A stretch of DNA of 64,000 bases from Gonapodya sp. JEL0774 (Eukaryota; Monoblepharomycota; Monoblepharidomycetes; Monoblepharidales; Gonapodyaceae), in NCBI GenBank assembly GCA_027604505.1, contig JADIIX010000117.1:1-64000 (forward strand), written 5' to 3'. The position numbers were made by a program, and so were the translations under genes. The notes under the pieces are model-generated. The model did not search any database. It had not been told where the DNA came from and saw only the letters and a list, made by a program, of their open reading frames with translations. Of the stretch, positions 47,948 through 60,448 are shown piece by piece. Numbering within the stretch: the first letter of the stretch is position 1; each line of letters opens with the position of its first letter.

Positions 47948-50541
47948 CTACGAGGCAGACCGACGCCGGCGCTTTTCTTTCTTCAGGGACCCTTGTAGAA
48001 ACCGTGTCCCGCCTGCACCGATCAGATCTGCCAGGGCGCTCAGTACAACGCCGACAAGCGCAACTTGGAACAGAGAATAGTAGGTCCTTCGTGGACCGTT
48101 GGTCGGTGTCGGTGAGTGATGATCTTAAGCGCAGGCCGTCTCACCAGAACTCCCAGCAGCCAGGTGAGTTAGGAACTAGATCACCAAACCCAATGGTCGT
48201 GAGTGTCTTGATTCAAAAGCAATGTCTCGAGGATCGATGAGATTGATTTCCAGACGTTCCACGCATGCTCACCACGTATGTGAAGTAGACGGAATCGAGA
48301 TAGCTCCACTGATCTTCCAAAATATAAAATACCGCAGCACCCACCAACCAGAATACCACACTCCAGAACCCTACCCTAACAGCCGCCCCCTGCTCCGTTC
48401 TATCTCGCAGGTTCCGCTCGGCTTTGACTTCTGCGGGATCTCTTGGTGGTGGATGTTTATACGGGGGACTGCTTTGTCCCTCAACTCCAGTATCGGCCTC
48501 GTGCTGCTCTTCTTCCGCCACTGCCTCTTCGTTGGAGTCATCAACTGAGGAAATGTCGTCCAAAATGGATTCAATGCGTGAGTCCACCGTCACATGTCGA
48601 GAAAACGACACCCCAAGTTGAGATCCAGGTCTGTATGTATCCTCAGTGGGTCTCAAGCGAGCAGGAGATGATGTGGCATAACTATCTATAGCAAAGTGTG
48701 CTTGCGGAGAATTAGAATTGTGTGGACCGCGAATCCCCACTATCGTCGACGATGGGGAAGAATTTGCGTACGAGTCCACGTCGACGAAGACGGCCGTTGA
48801 GCTGCGAGGGCTTGTTATCTCCACATTATCGTCATTCGAGTGATCATCTAGATTGAGAGCTGTGTCACCAATCGCCACGAGGTTGGATTTTACAAAACCA
48901 AGCTGTTCTTCTGGTCTCTTGGAGCCAGAATCGCCGTTCTGCTCGTCCACACTCTCATTCTCCTCTCTTGCGATCTCGTCCCTTGACCCGTCCACTTCCC
49001 ATTCCTCCTCGCTCCACATCTTGATCTTTCCCAACATCCTCCCTAAGACCACCCATAATACCTCAGAATCTTTCTTCTCGGAAGTGCGAGCCTGAACCTT
49101 ACGCTCCGCGTGTTCACGAAGATCTCTGAGTGCCAGGATTCGACGTCCGATCGAGCGTCGTGAAGAACGGCGAAAAACAGTTTGGAGCGAGAGAAGGTAA
49201 ACCCCGACGGCGGAAAGACCAATGAGGCTTTGTGGAAACAAAAGGTGCGTGGGTACAGTATCATGCAAAGTGTGTCCTTTAGGAAGGCAGTTAGTGGCTT
49301 ACCCGTAGATCATAAAAACAATGCGAGACGCGTTCGATTTGGGAGTAAGATTCCCGTACCCTGTTAGCAAATGATCCACGTTAATACAATTATTGATGCC
49401 GTTAGCAAAAAATTGTCAGTGTTAGTGTTCGTTGCTAAATCATCGTATCCACAGCCCAAGCATTGAACGATTCATACATACCAATCGTCAGAAATGAAGT
49501 GACACAAAAGACAAATGCCTGCGAGTATGTCCAGGAAGTATCGAGTCCTCAGAATTTCGCAGCACCGATCAAAAACACAAAGTACACAACAAATGTCGCG
49601 ACCACAAGCTTCTTCTCGCCCGGTTTCAAACAATGCGTCGGCGCCCCAAGCGCGAACAGGTCATACGCCATGAAAGCGAGGGTAATAACGTTGTAAGCGA
49701 TAGTAAGACAACCACTTAAGAAGGCTTGCGTAACCCAGCTCCTTGTATGTCCGATTGTCACTCCTGACGCTCCGAGCTCCCCAGAATGTGATTTAAGATA
49801 TCGAACCAGTGCAGCGAGAGCGAAAGCACATTGACCAAGAATGAGGGAGCAGTAGATGCGAGAACAGAGGAGAACGTGGCGCTCAGCAGTGCGAAGGAGA
49901 ATGAAGATGCAGGTTGCCCTCGCGGCAGACAACACAAAAGGGGGTTGGCTGACGGAGAAACACAATGGATCTTCAAACGCATGTTCGACCTCTTACATTC
50001 CCATCCCTGCAGCGATCCACAGTAGGATGGTTTCTATATTTTCCTTGAAGCGGTCGGGAAACTCCATTGGTTGCTCACACACGGGAACTCAGCATCACCG
50101 GTCACCACTCACAGTTTTCCCAAGCGGGACCGCATCAGGTTGTCCAACATATGCCACATGATATTTCAGAGAATCCGCTGCCGTACGAATTATGGCGACG
50201 AGGGCCAGGAAATGTATCTGGTGTTGAAGTAGATGACGTTGCCTTCCACTATACAAGGCTTTCCCTCCCGATCGGCGAGGAGGCCCCTTCATGGCATTCT
50301 ATTCAAAATTTACCATTGCTCCCATGACAAGCGGGCCTGATTTCCCAGCCGCCGGATTTGGGACGGTGAAGATCGCGATTAGAACGTGGAAGGTCTCATG
50401 TACCACCTTGGCAAGTATGCGTCGGAGGCGGAACATGGACTGTGAGGGGCGGGACGGCTGGCGCTTTGAGACCATTGTCGATATGCTGAGGCGCTCTTGT
50501 ATGAAAAGCAAGGAGCTGCTCTGGGCTTCATGTTGACCCAC
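47948..50541 (-). CDS. TOK1-type two-pore outward-rectifying potassium channel
   Basis: The minus strand shows several membrane helices (about 49960-49555; SLILGQCAFALAALVRYL, YNVITLAFMAYDLFAL, VATFVVYFVFLIGAA). Pore 1 (about 49545-49315) has WTYSQAFVFCVTSFLTIG spliced to YGNLTPKSNASRIVFMI. A long cytosolic loop of over 200 residues (49265-48430) follows, then a second helix pair (FWSVVFWLVGAAVFYILED) and pore 2 TLTTIGFGDLVPNSP (about 48160-48202), then a last helix and a basic tail (KKEKRRRRSAS) to the TAG at 47948. Two filters (TIGYGN, TIGFGD) in one chain with N-terminal helices is the fungal TOK arrangement for plasma-membrane potassium efflux. An in-frame TGA (49549-49551) sits just before pore 1. 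The 5' exons and start (50430-50541) are uncertain. Confidence 0.75.
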
Positions 50542-50897
50542 TTTTCAACAGAAGCATGAATTTCGACCCCAAGAATATCCTCTTCTGAGGAATCTATTTA
50601 CTTATTCAGAGGCATGCGGTTGTGACTAATACGTAATTTTATCGACAGTGATCTCTTGGAGCGAACAGACGACCACGTGGGAAGTGACTGCTGGTCAGTT
50701 ATAAGAAGTCAAGTCCCTTGATTTGTTATTAAGCATGTCTGTTCTTGCATCATGCATAGTCTCCCTCCTCTGACGTGCTGTCAGTAACCTGCTTTGTAAG
50801 GCGTGGTGTGCGGAGCGGGAGCACGTTGTTACAGCTCACTTCTATTGGAAGGACTTCATCAATTCTAAAAGCGGAGCTTACAGATCTCCACCGAAGG
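50542..50897. other. Intergenic region upstream of the TOK1 gene
   Basis: Probable promoter side of the TOK1 gene. No gene recognised. Confidence 0.35.
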
Positions 50898-51659
50898 TGA
50901 ATCCATCCCTGGTCCCATGAACAACCTACGCCATTGTGTCAGGACCCCGCGACGCAGTATCTTCGATTTGTGCATTTCAAGCTTCGTTTTGTGGAAAGGT
51001 TTGGTCATGTTTATGCCTCAGCTAACTTTCTTTGCGCGCTTCGAAGCAACATTGCTAAGGTCAACGTATTCGGTGAGGTTGTCGGGGTTGGAACGGCTCT
51101 GTCCCACCGAGACCATATGCTTCAGAATGTGGAACGTCTTCTGGGGCTTTGTCCGAAGACCAGCTCAAGAACAACTTGCTCAAAAGATGGCACGGCGATA
51201 GAGCTGATCGAGAGAATCGCCCGAAACGAGAATAGTTTGAGTCTTCATGATGATTTGATGCATTTTCGAGCAATAGGTCACCTCCGCGAAAGCGCTCGAA
51301 ATGCGCACTTGATCCAAGTCTCATCTCCAAGCGACTTACCAAACATGATTCAACGAGAAGTGTGTGGGTTCAGGAGTTTCTCGCTAACAAACCCAGTCCC
51401 TTCATGTCTCCAACTTGGTTTTCCCGACTTCACCAAGCTTCCCGACACAAAAGACACAGGATTCACGAATACTGTTGTAGAGTATGATCTTGAAGAGCCG
51501 CAAATTCGGGAAAATACCCTACCTGCAGAGCTCCGTGGTCGGCATCTCGCTGTCGTATGTAATCCGGCCTACTGCAAAGGAGACATCCTGAAATTTATAG
51601 ATATCCTGATGCATTTCAGATTCCCTTATCAACCGGTTTGCACTGTCCAAATATTCTGA
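50898..51659 (+). CDS. Orphan ORF, possible dsRBD-like segment
   Basis: An uninterrupted plus-strand frame of about 250 codons ending at TGA 51659. It lacks an ATG near its 5' end, so it may be a 3' exon. It begins with SHEQPTPLCQDPATQYLRF and includes KVNVFGEVVGVGTALSHRD followed by a helix ending VERLLGL. That pattern resembles the last strands and helix of a double-stranded RNA-binding domain. The rest (DLEEPQIRENTLPAELRG and so on) is unassigned. Frame length and composition favour real coding; the dsRBD idea is weak. Confidence 0.35.
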
Positions 51660-52003
51660 AGGGGGGAAACGGAACGTGGAGGCAGCCCCATGAAGTCCGC
51701 CGACAGCCACCCACACAAACCAAAAAATAATCCAGACATTCAGATTCCCAAACAGCGACCGGTCCCTGCAACATCTGACTGTTCCAAGTAGTGCAAGAAG
51801 ATTTTTGGACTTTCATCGACAGGAACAGGTTGGGAAGACGGGACAGTTGGTGCACCCGGGTAAATCTGTGACCCTTTTGTTTCGTGTCAGCAAAGGGCAA
51901 AGAAAAGCATCGGTAAGAACCCCCGTTCAAAATGCAGAAATAAATCCCCTATTCCTGATTGCTGTTTCAATTTGACTGCTTAGACTCTGTGCGCCTTCAG
52001 GAT
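51660..52003. other. Intergenic region before the PWWP-like gene
   Basis: No gene recognised. A CAG acceptor lies three bases before ATG 52004 (CTTCAGGATATG), so a 5' untranslated exon is possible. Confidence 0.35.
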
Positions 52004-55000
52004 ATGGACACTGACCGGATTTTTTCCAACGGGGTTCAGACTGTCAAACTCGAACATCAAGTTTCACAGAAATCCGCAAGCCCGGGAAATGCTCTAGTTT
52101 CTGGCAACTCTTCAGTTTCCGCGAATGGTCAAGGCGCTCCCGGTCTTATTCTGAAGCTGAAGCAAGGGGGGCCAACCCAATCCCTGCCACAAAACGCGCC
52201 GACACAACATCCAAAACAAGATCAACACACTACAGGAGTTCTTTTGCCCAACTCGTACCCGAAGCCAGCAACGGTCCCCGTGTCCGTTTCCCAACCCCCT
52301 TTTGCACCTCCGCCACACTCTGTGCCACAGCGGTCAGGTCCGACTCCATTCCCCACACCCGCTCCCGTCCCAAAACAACCGAAACCGCCACCACCTGAGC
52401 CCGTGCAATGGCTTCGGCTGCCACCAGCAAATTCAACTCCACCACTGGCCACCCACCCAACTTACTATGCGGGTGACGTCATTTGGCTTGTAGATCCCAC
52501 TGTGGGACAGGTGTTCTGGCCCGTCAGAGTGAGTTCACCGCGGATTCAAAGAAATACCATGCGTGTGGGGCCCGGATATATTACCCTGCTTCTCGGGTGT
52601 TGCGACTGACCACCAACCCTGCCTCATTATCTACGGTTCTTCAAATGCGTCAGGTTGCAGCCCCAGAGGAACTTCAGGGCTCCAACAACTGGCCTTGCAT
52701 ATCACACGAAGATCCACAGTGTACCCGCTGCATTCTCGTGAGGAGGTTCTCGGACGGCAACTGGTGAGGGGATTTGCCACTCACAAATCGGATACACACT
52801 CTTCACTCGTGTCTGTTCATTCACAGGTGCAAGCTCCCGCCGTCCATCGCTCCTCAACCTCTTCTTCTCCCTCCTCCTACTGCCTCCCACCGCCCATCTA
52901 TGCCACATCCTCCAGAACGCGACGATATCCGTATATTTCGAAATTTCCCGACCATGAAAAAGCTCCGCGACGGTGCCGTAAAAACGGCACGGAAATTCTG
53001 CGAGTTCCGGCTCAAGAAGCTCGCTCACGGGACCAGTGACGTTCAGTTCGACCCTAGGCAACCCTGGCGTGCGCCTGGTGCGGACGACAGTGGGTTTCCT
53101 TGGCCAAATTCGCCTGCCTTGGATGGTACACCAGCAATCACGTCAGTTGACTACGCCACGTCGGCCCCCCCCTCGACTGCGGGGTCGCCCACACCGTCCA
53201 GCGGTGCCGGGACACCTGCAGCGTCACCAAAGATGGCCGTGGCGCAGGGTGGAGTGAGGGGTCCGGGAATCTCTTCGCAGACATCGGTGCCGAAGAATAC
53301 TGGAGGAGGCTCGGTGAGCCAATCCTACAACCCGAATCCTCCCACAGTACCAAAGCCACCTGGGGCTTCGCCGTATTCAATGGAGAATCCCGCCACTCGA
53401 GTACCACCTGCGAATGTGGTGTGGCAGCACCTCCAGGAGAACCAATCATCTTTGCCACAGAATCAACAGATTCAAATTTCCTCCTCTGCTACCGCTCCGA
53501 CGAACCCACTCGCCTCTCTTCAACCTCCAATTTCCTCCTCCGTATTTGGTCAGGGCGAGGATTCTGATATAATTGTGCAAGAGCGTCCCACCACTCCCAT
53601 GCGTTCGATTTCCCTTGCGGCTGCTAACCTCGTCGCTCCACTGCCCGGGTCCTCCAATTCCGGCGAAACGTACCCGCAAGGGATGCCGTCCCCTGAGGTA
53701 ATAGCAAGCGGCATGACAGTGCCTGCTACGAAACGCGGACGTGGCAGGCCCAGAGGAAGCAGAGGCCGAGGAGCTGGTGCTACCAGGGTGGACTCACAGG
53801 GTGGAGCATTATCGGGCGTCCACCCGATGGCATCGGTCAACGGCGGCCCAAGGAAACGCGGACGACCGTTTGGTTCAGGACGAGGTGGGCGGAAGAAGCG
53901 AGTAAGTTTGAGGAAAAAAATCGTGGTATCTCTGTCCTTTGACGCAGCTGCCTGAATTACCCGGACGTGTGCTGTATAGGACTCGGAGGAGTCCCTTGTC
54001 TCCGAAGGTGACCTCACACCATCCTCTGAGGGTTCCGTTTCTGCTGTTGAATCCGACAATGAGTACACACCACGCGCCCCGGGCGACACTGATTCTGTTA
54101 ACGGAGAGCCGTACGCAGGTTCGTTTGGCGCTCTTCGAGAAGAGAATGGACTGTTCGTAGAAGACCAGCCTGTACGCTCAAGAAGAGGCAGGCCACGGAT
54201 GAGGGGACGGGGTGGTGGGCGTGGGATCGGTCGTGGAAGAGGAAGCTATCATGTAAGGTTGAGCCTCGTACTCTTTCCACATCTTGTCTTTTCATGAGCT
54301 TCATATCAGGTCCCTTCCTCCTCGTATTCCTCCAATGGCCCTTATATTTCACCCTACCCTCAAGACTCCCCGTCGCGGTTTGACATGTCCAATGGTTCGA
54401 TGGGTTTTAGCGCGAACGGGCATTATGGGACATCAGGGTTTGGCTTTAATCCCTATGGATGGGGATTCCCACCGAACCCCTACATGCCTCAATTTCCCTT
54501 GGCGGGGAGGGGTGATGCAACTGGACCAGAGTGGCATGCAGCGGTGGACACCTTCTTGGGGGCGGCAGGATCAGCCAACGCAACTGGGTTTGGACGTACG
54601 ACAGGACAAAGTTCGGGAGCGAAAGAAGTCCCAGCCAGAAAAGGGAGTCTGCCGAAAGAAAAAGGCGAGGGCGAGACAGAGGGAGCAGCTTCTGCAGAAC
54701 CGAAGGGTCAAGGAACTGATGCAGATGTGGATGTGGCTATGGAAGATGTCGAACGCGATACCGCCGCGCATGCCGAACAGATTCCTGGGGTACAAGAGGT
54801 CGTCGTAGGAGGGGCAGTCTCCGTGGCCGAACAGAATGCCGGTGCTGGAGGGCTTGAAGGTGTTGCACCTCCGGATTCGGGTGGTACCGCATTGGGAGTC
54901 CACTCCGAGTACGCTCCGCAAGCGCATTGGGGTGTCGGCTACACCGGGGCGTATGGAGCAGGGTTCAATAATCAGTCTAACGGTGCCTTCCCAATGATGC

Positions 55001-55872
55001 CACCCGTACTACCCCGGGGAGTCAACTTATTCTCCCCGAACGATCCCCCCAACGACGACCCATCGTATGAGAACCCTACTACTGCGCACTTATCCAATCT
55101 GTCGGGTGTAATGGCGACCTTACATTCAACTTACCAGCGAATGGCGTTCCTCGAGTCGTTGGGTGCACACGCACGCACGGCTCTCCAGGGTCTCTCCAAA
55201 CTTAGGGATGAATTGGATATTTCGGAAAGACAGAACGAAACACTACGGGTAGAACGGGGGGAGTATCAGCGAAGGGTCTTCGAGCTTGAAGCGGAACTGG
55301 AGAAATTGAAGGAGGCAGCTCGTGCGAAGGGAACTTTCCAGGACGCTGACGCTGTGGAAGAGGAAGTGGGAAGTGTCCAGCCAGAGGCAACCATGGACGC
55401 CGCCTCGACTCTAGCGGGCTTGGTGGGCACAGAGCGACTTGTTAACCAAGAAGTGGACGGGGAGGGGGAGGAAGAGGACTATGACGGGAGCTATTCCGAA
55501 GGCACTTATGGTCAAAGTGACTGGCGAGGCGAATTTAGAGAAACCGCGTCTCCAGAGGTCCATGTCGCACCGCCCATGCCCCAGGTGTTGGGAAACGGTG
55601 GTGTTTCAGCATTCCGACAGGTCATCGTGCAAGCAACTCCCACCGCAGTCTCACTGCCTGCACGACAATTAACTCCACAAAGTCCAGTTACTGTTGTGAA
55701 ATCTGAGGTGCTTCCTGACACAAACACACTGCCCAATGGGTCAGCTCTTGGACCCGCCAGACCACCATCTTTAGGTGGCACGGATGCAATTATGGACGAA
55801 AGAGACGGGGTCAAAGAGGAAAAGGATCCCGCAGCGGAGTGGTGGGAATCAGTCATTGGTGTAGAGGGATGA
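52004..55872 (+). CDS. PWWP-like / AT-hook / coiled-coil chromatin protein
   Basis: ATG 52004 starts a Pro/Gln-rich region that leads to YYAGDVIWLVDPTVGQVFWP (about 52465-52523), which resembles the first strands of a PWWP/Tudor-type chromatin reader. The next exons continue with ARIYYPASRVLRL and a short Cys-containing stretch. A long disordered region follows with three AT-hook motifs: KRGRGRPRGSRGRG and RKRGRPFGSGRG (about 53733-53890), and RSRRGRPRMRGRG (about 54178-54216). The last exon (about 54310-55872) is Gly/Tyr/Pro-rich, then has a coiled coil (ISERQNETLRVERGEYQRR, about 55216-55320) and an acidic tail ending in WWESVIGVEG. GTGAGT, GTAAGT and similar short introns join the parts. 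Likely nuclear and DNA-binding at A/T-rich minor grooves; no named orthologue is recognised. Confidence 0.65.
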
Positions 55873-56250
55873 GGGTGGTAATCTATTCCTGGCTCAGCAA
55901 TTCTGACTAGAGTGGAGAAGTGGATTCGCAGCGACTCATCGGTCAATACTTTCATACCTATCCAACTGAATTGTAATATATCAACGGAATCTTGTTTGGG
56001 TCTTAAGAGCTTTTTGTGAGCGATTTGACTACTTTGTCCAGTAGTCCAAAGGTATCATGTATAGTACGTTGATTGTTTTTCAAGTACACATATGCACATT
56101 ATTTTCTGAGCGAAGAGGACGTGCTCCTCTTCATGCCAAATTCTACATGCAAAGGTAACCATTGTTCACTCGCACAAACCATGTCCCACACCATTTGGCG
56201 GCATGCGGTAGCCCACAGACAAAGCAACGTACGTTAGTTCGTAATGTCCA
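55873..56250. other. Convergent 3' intergenic region
   Basis: A/T-rich sequence between the AT-hook gene (+) and the poly-Q gene (-). No gene is seen. Confidence 0.45.
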
Positions 56251-59200
56251 TCAATAGTCCCTTCTCGTCCTTTCAACTTCCCCCGACTTTCGACTTTGGC
56301 GGTGTCCTCCTCCTCCTTCGCCGTCGTATCTGGATGATCGTTTTTCCGATCGCGGATCCGTCGATTTGCTTCGGGGCTTTTTCTTTTTTTCCTTCTCCAC
56401 TGGCGAAGAGGACACTATGGGGGATGACGCGGGAGAGTACTCATCAATCCCGGGCACGGGTACTGGAAGTGCTCGGGAACTGCGTCCTTGTCCAGTTGCG
56501 GCCTTACGCTGGCGAGGCGGAGGCACGGGCGATGGGGAACCGGCGGGATAAGACTTACTGGCGGAAGTGCTGATGGGTGGTGGGAAGAAGGGGGATGAGC
56601 CAACGGGTGAGGGGAGTGGCGAGGGTTGCTGAGTGGTGATGTCCAAATGGTCGCCGAGGACAGCGGACTGGAACGACATTGGTGAGGGGCTCACACCGGC
56701 AAACACGCCGGTCCGAAATATATAGAAAGCTCACCTCCAACCCCCGCAGCACTCTCACAACATCTGGCGTCGGAGGTGGTTCATCAGGGTACCCATCACC
56801 CGCTCCCGGCACTGACAAACCACTATTATTTCCGTTCGGAAGCCCATTGGGACGTGATGACTGCGTGTAAGAAGATGGCGGTTGCTGCTTGTACGAGGCC
56901 TGTTGAGTGTACGGTGACTGTTGCATGTAAGGCGACTGAGTTTGATACGGTTGTTGTTGAGGTTGTTGCTGTTGCTGACTCCTTCCCTGTCCGGATTGCT
57001 GCTGCTGCTGCTGTTGTTGCTGTTGATGGTGTGGCGCTCCTTGACCACCGTACCCGTTTCGAGAACTCTTCTCCTCATAACCCATATCGTGCTGCTCGCC
57101 CCCCCACATCTCCTCCCTAACCTTTTCCCTGTATTCTGCCACAGGAACCGGATCAGGAAAACGACCGTTGACGGGGCTGGATACGATGGAGAAGGAGAGG
57201 GAAGGACGGCCTGGTTGGTCAATTGAGGGGCGGTTAGGATGATCGAATGAGTCTGACGGCGAATTTTGTATCGGCGGAGATGCAGGTGGGTATCGGAATT
57301 GGGGGGCAGCTGAGTGGCGAGAAGGCTCAGTTAGACTTTGGGAATAGTGCTTGTTTAAACCATCCTGGCTCATGTTGTGCGGGAGGCAATCCGGTGCTCC
57401 CCATGCAACCACAACAACATAGAAACTAACCCGCATCTGCGTTTCTCTCCTGGACAATTCTCTTAAGATCCGCAATCTCCTCCCTCTGCGCCTTGACCTT
57501 TTTCTCCATATCTTGGGATTTGGCCTCCACTGACCGCTCCTTCTCCTCGAGTGAAGCCGTCTCCTTCTCCGCCGCTGCCAGACGCGCGTGGAGATTTTCC
57601 ATACGTGCACGTCGATCATCTGGTGGCGATGTGGGAGCACTGGAATGCGACGCGGCAGACCAGGACGGAGAGATGTTGTCCGGAGTACCGTTCCCATTGA
57701 TGAGTGTCAAGGCCGATGATGACGCTGTGAGGGAGCGTGGGTGAATTGGGTTCGGCGAAGAAGATGCAGAGTTGTAATTGGAAGTGCTGGGCGTGATGGC
57801 GCCCACTGTGCGGGAGCGGCGTGATGGCGGAAACATGTGGGACATGGAGGCTGCGGTTGTGGGAGTGAGGTACCCATTTGCGCCACTGGGGTTTGGTGCT
57901 GCGTACGATGATATAGGACCTGGAGATTCAGAGCGATTGCGGGCAGGGCTGGGGCTGACAGAGCGGGAGAAGGCACCACTGTTTGGTCGCATGTTGTTGG
58001 AGGAGGCAGATGTTCGGGTGGGAGAGAAGGAGTTGCGAGTCGGAGAGAATGAAGTGCGTGTTGGGGAGAAAGAAGAAAAGGAATTTCGGGAAGTGCGATT
58101 GTTGGAGGGTGCGGGCATGGAGCGGTACGTTTCGAGAAGGTTGATGAAGTCCTCTGGTGCGGATTGTCGGCCGCTGAGACTCCCACCCGTGTTGGTGCGC
58201 GGCAGCGATCGAGGTTTGGGGCTTTCCATGGACCTATCGCGCTGATCGCTTGCGAATTTGTGGGCGGCGTCGAGTGACGAGTCGAGAACCGCCGCGCCGT
58301 GTTTGAGTAAAGTCGCCACGACCTCCAGCGAGGGCTGTAGGGTCACTTCCATGTGGGTATCAATGTCGCGTTCGGGGCTGATGAGGGATACGCGAGATCC
58401 GTGCGGGTTGAAAGGGAGCGTGCCGGAGAAGAGGGCGAGGTCGAGAGCCGAAGGGAACGAGGGGTTGTGGGACCAGCGGCGGTCCCAGTCTTCTTCACGC
58501 CAGCTTGGAGAGGCATGAGATATTTTCCAGTCGATGGGTAGGTTTGGGTCAGCGCCTTTTTGGAAAGGGAGGAGGGTTGGTTGAGACGACGTGAAAGTGT
58601 TGATCCCAGTGGAAACAACGACAGAAACATTAACGGAGGAAAACACGACATTGTAAAAGTTATTAAAGAACCCAGCACTTCATTGTGTAGACGGTGAACT
58701 CGATCACACCTCGGAACCATCGAAAAGATCAGGTAAGATCGCGTGGTGATGATGTGCGTATGGACACAGGAGACACACAGAGAATCAAGAGTCACAAGCT
58801 CCAGAGAGTTACTACACACGGACACAGTTCTTGGCTTCACTGAGGGCGCGCGGGGCTATCTCTGTGCTTCTTCCCGTCTTCTCTCAAGCCAAGGTCAGAT
58901 ATATCTCAATCCTGGGGAAAACTCCTTATTCTTCCTTCCAGCCGCCATAATCCCACCAAATTGAAGCGGCATAATGCATCGTAGCTTGCACCAGAGGCTA
59001 CTTGTTATAGCAAAGGAAATTCGGTCTGCAAGAAGCTGCAGCTCACCTGCCTCAAGGAGAAACCCGACAAGATCAGGTTTTCCCTCGCGGATTGCGATTG
59101 CCAGCGCAGACTCGGCCCAGATGACCTCCTTCTTCCTGCCAAACATGCCCAGTTTCACCTGGAGCGTCACTCTTTTTCTCGCCTGTGGGTCTGCACCGTC

Positions 59201-59284
59201 CTTGATTGCAAGCTGCATCAATCGCAAAGACTGCTCCTCCGTTCCCTGGATCAGCCGGCGACTTGCTTCCTCCACGGCGCTCAT
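56251..59284 (-). CDS. Ankyrin / coiled-coil / poly-Q protein (possibly two genes)
   Basis: Exon 1 (ATG 59284 to a GTGAGC donor near 59044) has ankyrin-type helices: SLRLMQLAIKDGADPQ and LAIAIREGKPDLVGFLLEAG. After an intron of about 460 nt the protein resumes with GADPNLPIDWKISHASPS and VVATLLKHGAAVLD, then a long Ser-rich region with SFSPTRxS repeats, and a coiled coil (LEEKERSVEAKSQDMEKKVK). This frame ends at a TAG at 57426. From about 57374 another frame starts MSQDGLNKHY and carries a poly-Q tract (57000-57040), many Tyr/Gln/Pro residues, and a basic tail (KEKKKKPRSKSTDPRSEK) to 56251. The two parts are probably one protein, but the only canonical GT...AG link would be a 34-nt intron; a base error or two genes are alternatives. 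Confidence 0.6.
56936..57035 (-). repeat. CAG/CAA repeat encoding poly-glutamine
   Basis: Runs of GTTGTTGCTG and GCTGCTGCTG on the plus strand encode two Gln blocks (about 10 and 5 Gln, then Gln/Pro mix) in the minus-strand protein. Likely length-variable. Confidence 0.8.
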
Positions 59285-60448
59285 TTTTCAAGTGGTATCG
59301 GCGCTCAATCCTCGAAACGCAAAGTTATATTTTTATGGTTTGAACTTTCAGGGGGGATAACAGCAGTACAAGTGAACTCAAGGGGCCGCCCCACCCCAAC
59401 AACATATCCGCCTTTTCACCCACCTTTCACCTGCCTCCAAAAAGCTGTCGCCCTGTCACCAAACCGCCGCTGCGCATTCGCTTTTTCGGACGAGCTCGCG
59501 AAATCGATGGTGGAATTTTCTGATCTTTTATTATTATATGTTTCCCTTCAGTTGCAATAATGAGCGCCTCACAGCGGGCCTCGGAGAAAGTTCCCATTCC
59601 CAATCTGTTCTCGTGAGGCCACGCCCCCACTCTCATGGCTGGTGAAAAGTACATTCTCAAATGTTTCCTGCTTGTCATATTCTCACGAGAAAGCGAGCAG
59701 ACTGTTTCGTAGAGGTGTTTGACTTCCCGTTCCCTTCTCCTCCCCCTTTCCCTTATCTTTCCAGGAATAAGTTCATACTCTTACTCGCATACAGAACCGC
59801 TTTGGTGTTACCCCGCTCAAGGATCAGGAATGTTTTGGGTTGGGTGACTGGGCTCTGTCCGTGACTGCCCCCCTCAAACAATTCCGATCGGCGATTTAAT
59901 AAAGAGACACCTCCAACAACAAGGAAACATATTCCAAACCGTCTAAATATAAGTCCGTGCATTTTACAAGTAGGTCATAGCAATGCATCTCTCTTTAGGA
60001 GAATCATGCCCCCCAATGCTGAGTGTGGGGGGAGCATTATTATGTCGCAGAGGCATGAAACGTTCTTCCAATAACTAATTTGATGTTATTTTGAGGGTTA
60101 TATGATTCGGATGTTGTTGTGAATCAATAGTGGGGCCTCGAAAATGTGAGGGCCGAGGGGCCGTGCGCTGAGTCCACGTATGATATCACATCAGAGTAGT
60201 CTGGTGCGGCAGATCTGTACGAGTGCTAGGAAGATAACTTTTTGATATTGGGTTGTCGTATCTTGCACTGTACGCCGGTCTCTGCACCTGGAGCGTGAGT
60301 GCTGCCGAACGAGCCTAACATCAGAGGGAAACTACAGAAAACGACTCTGTCAAATTGTGACAAGCATAGGTATACAAGATATTTGCTCCTCCTTGTCAGT
60401 CGTGCTGACTTAAGTAATTGTCCTTTCTCAAAGAACCTGCCATGCGAG
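59285..60448. other. Intergenic region
   Basis: About 1.1 kb upstream of the ankyrin gene with no convincing frame on either strand. It should contain that gene's promoter. No RNA gene is recognised. Confidence 0.4.
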
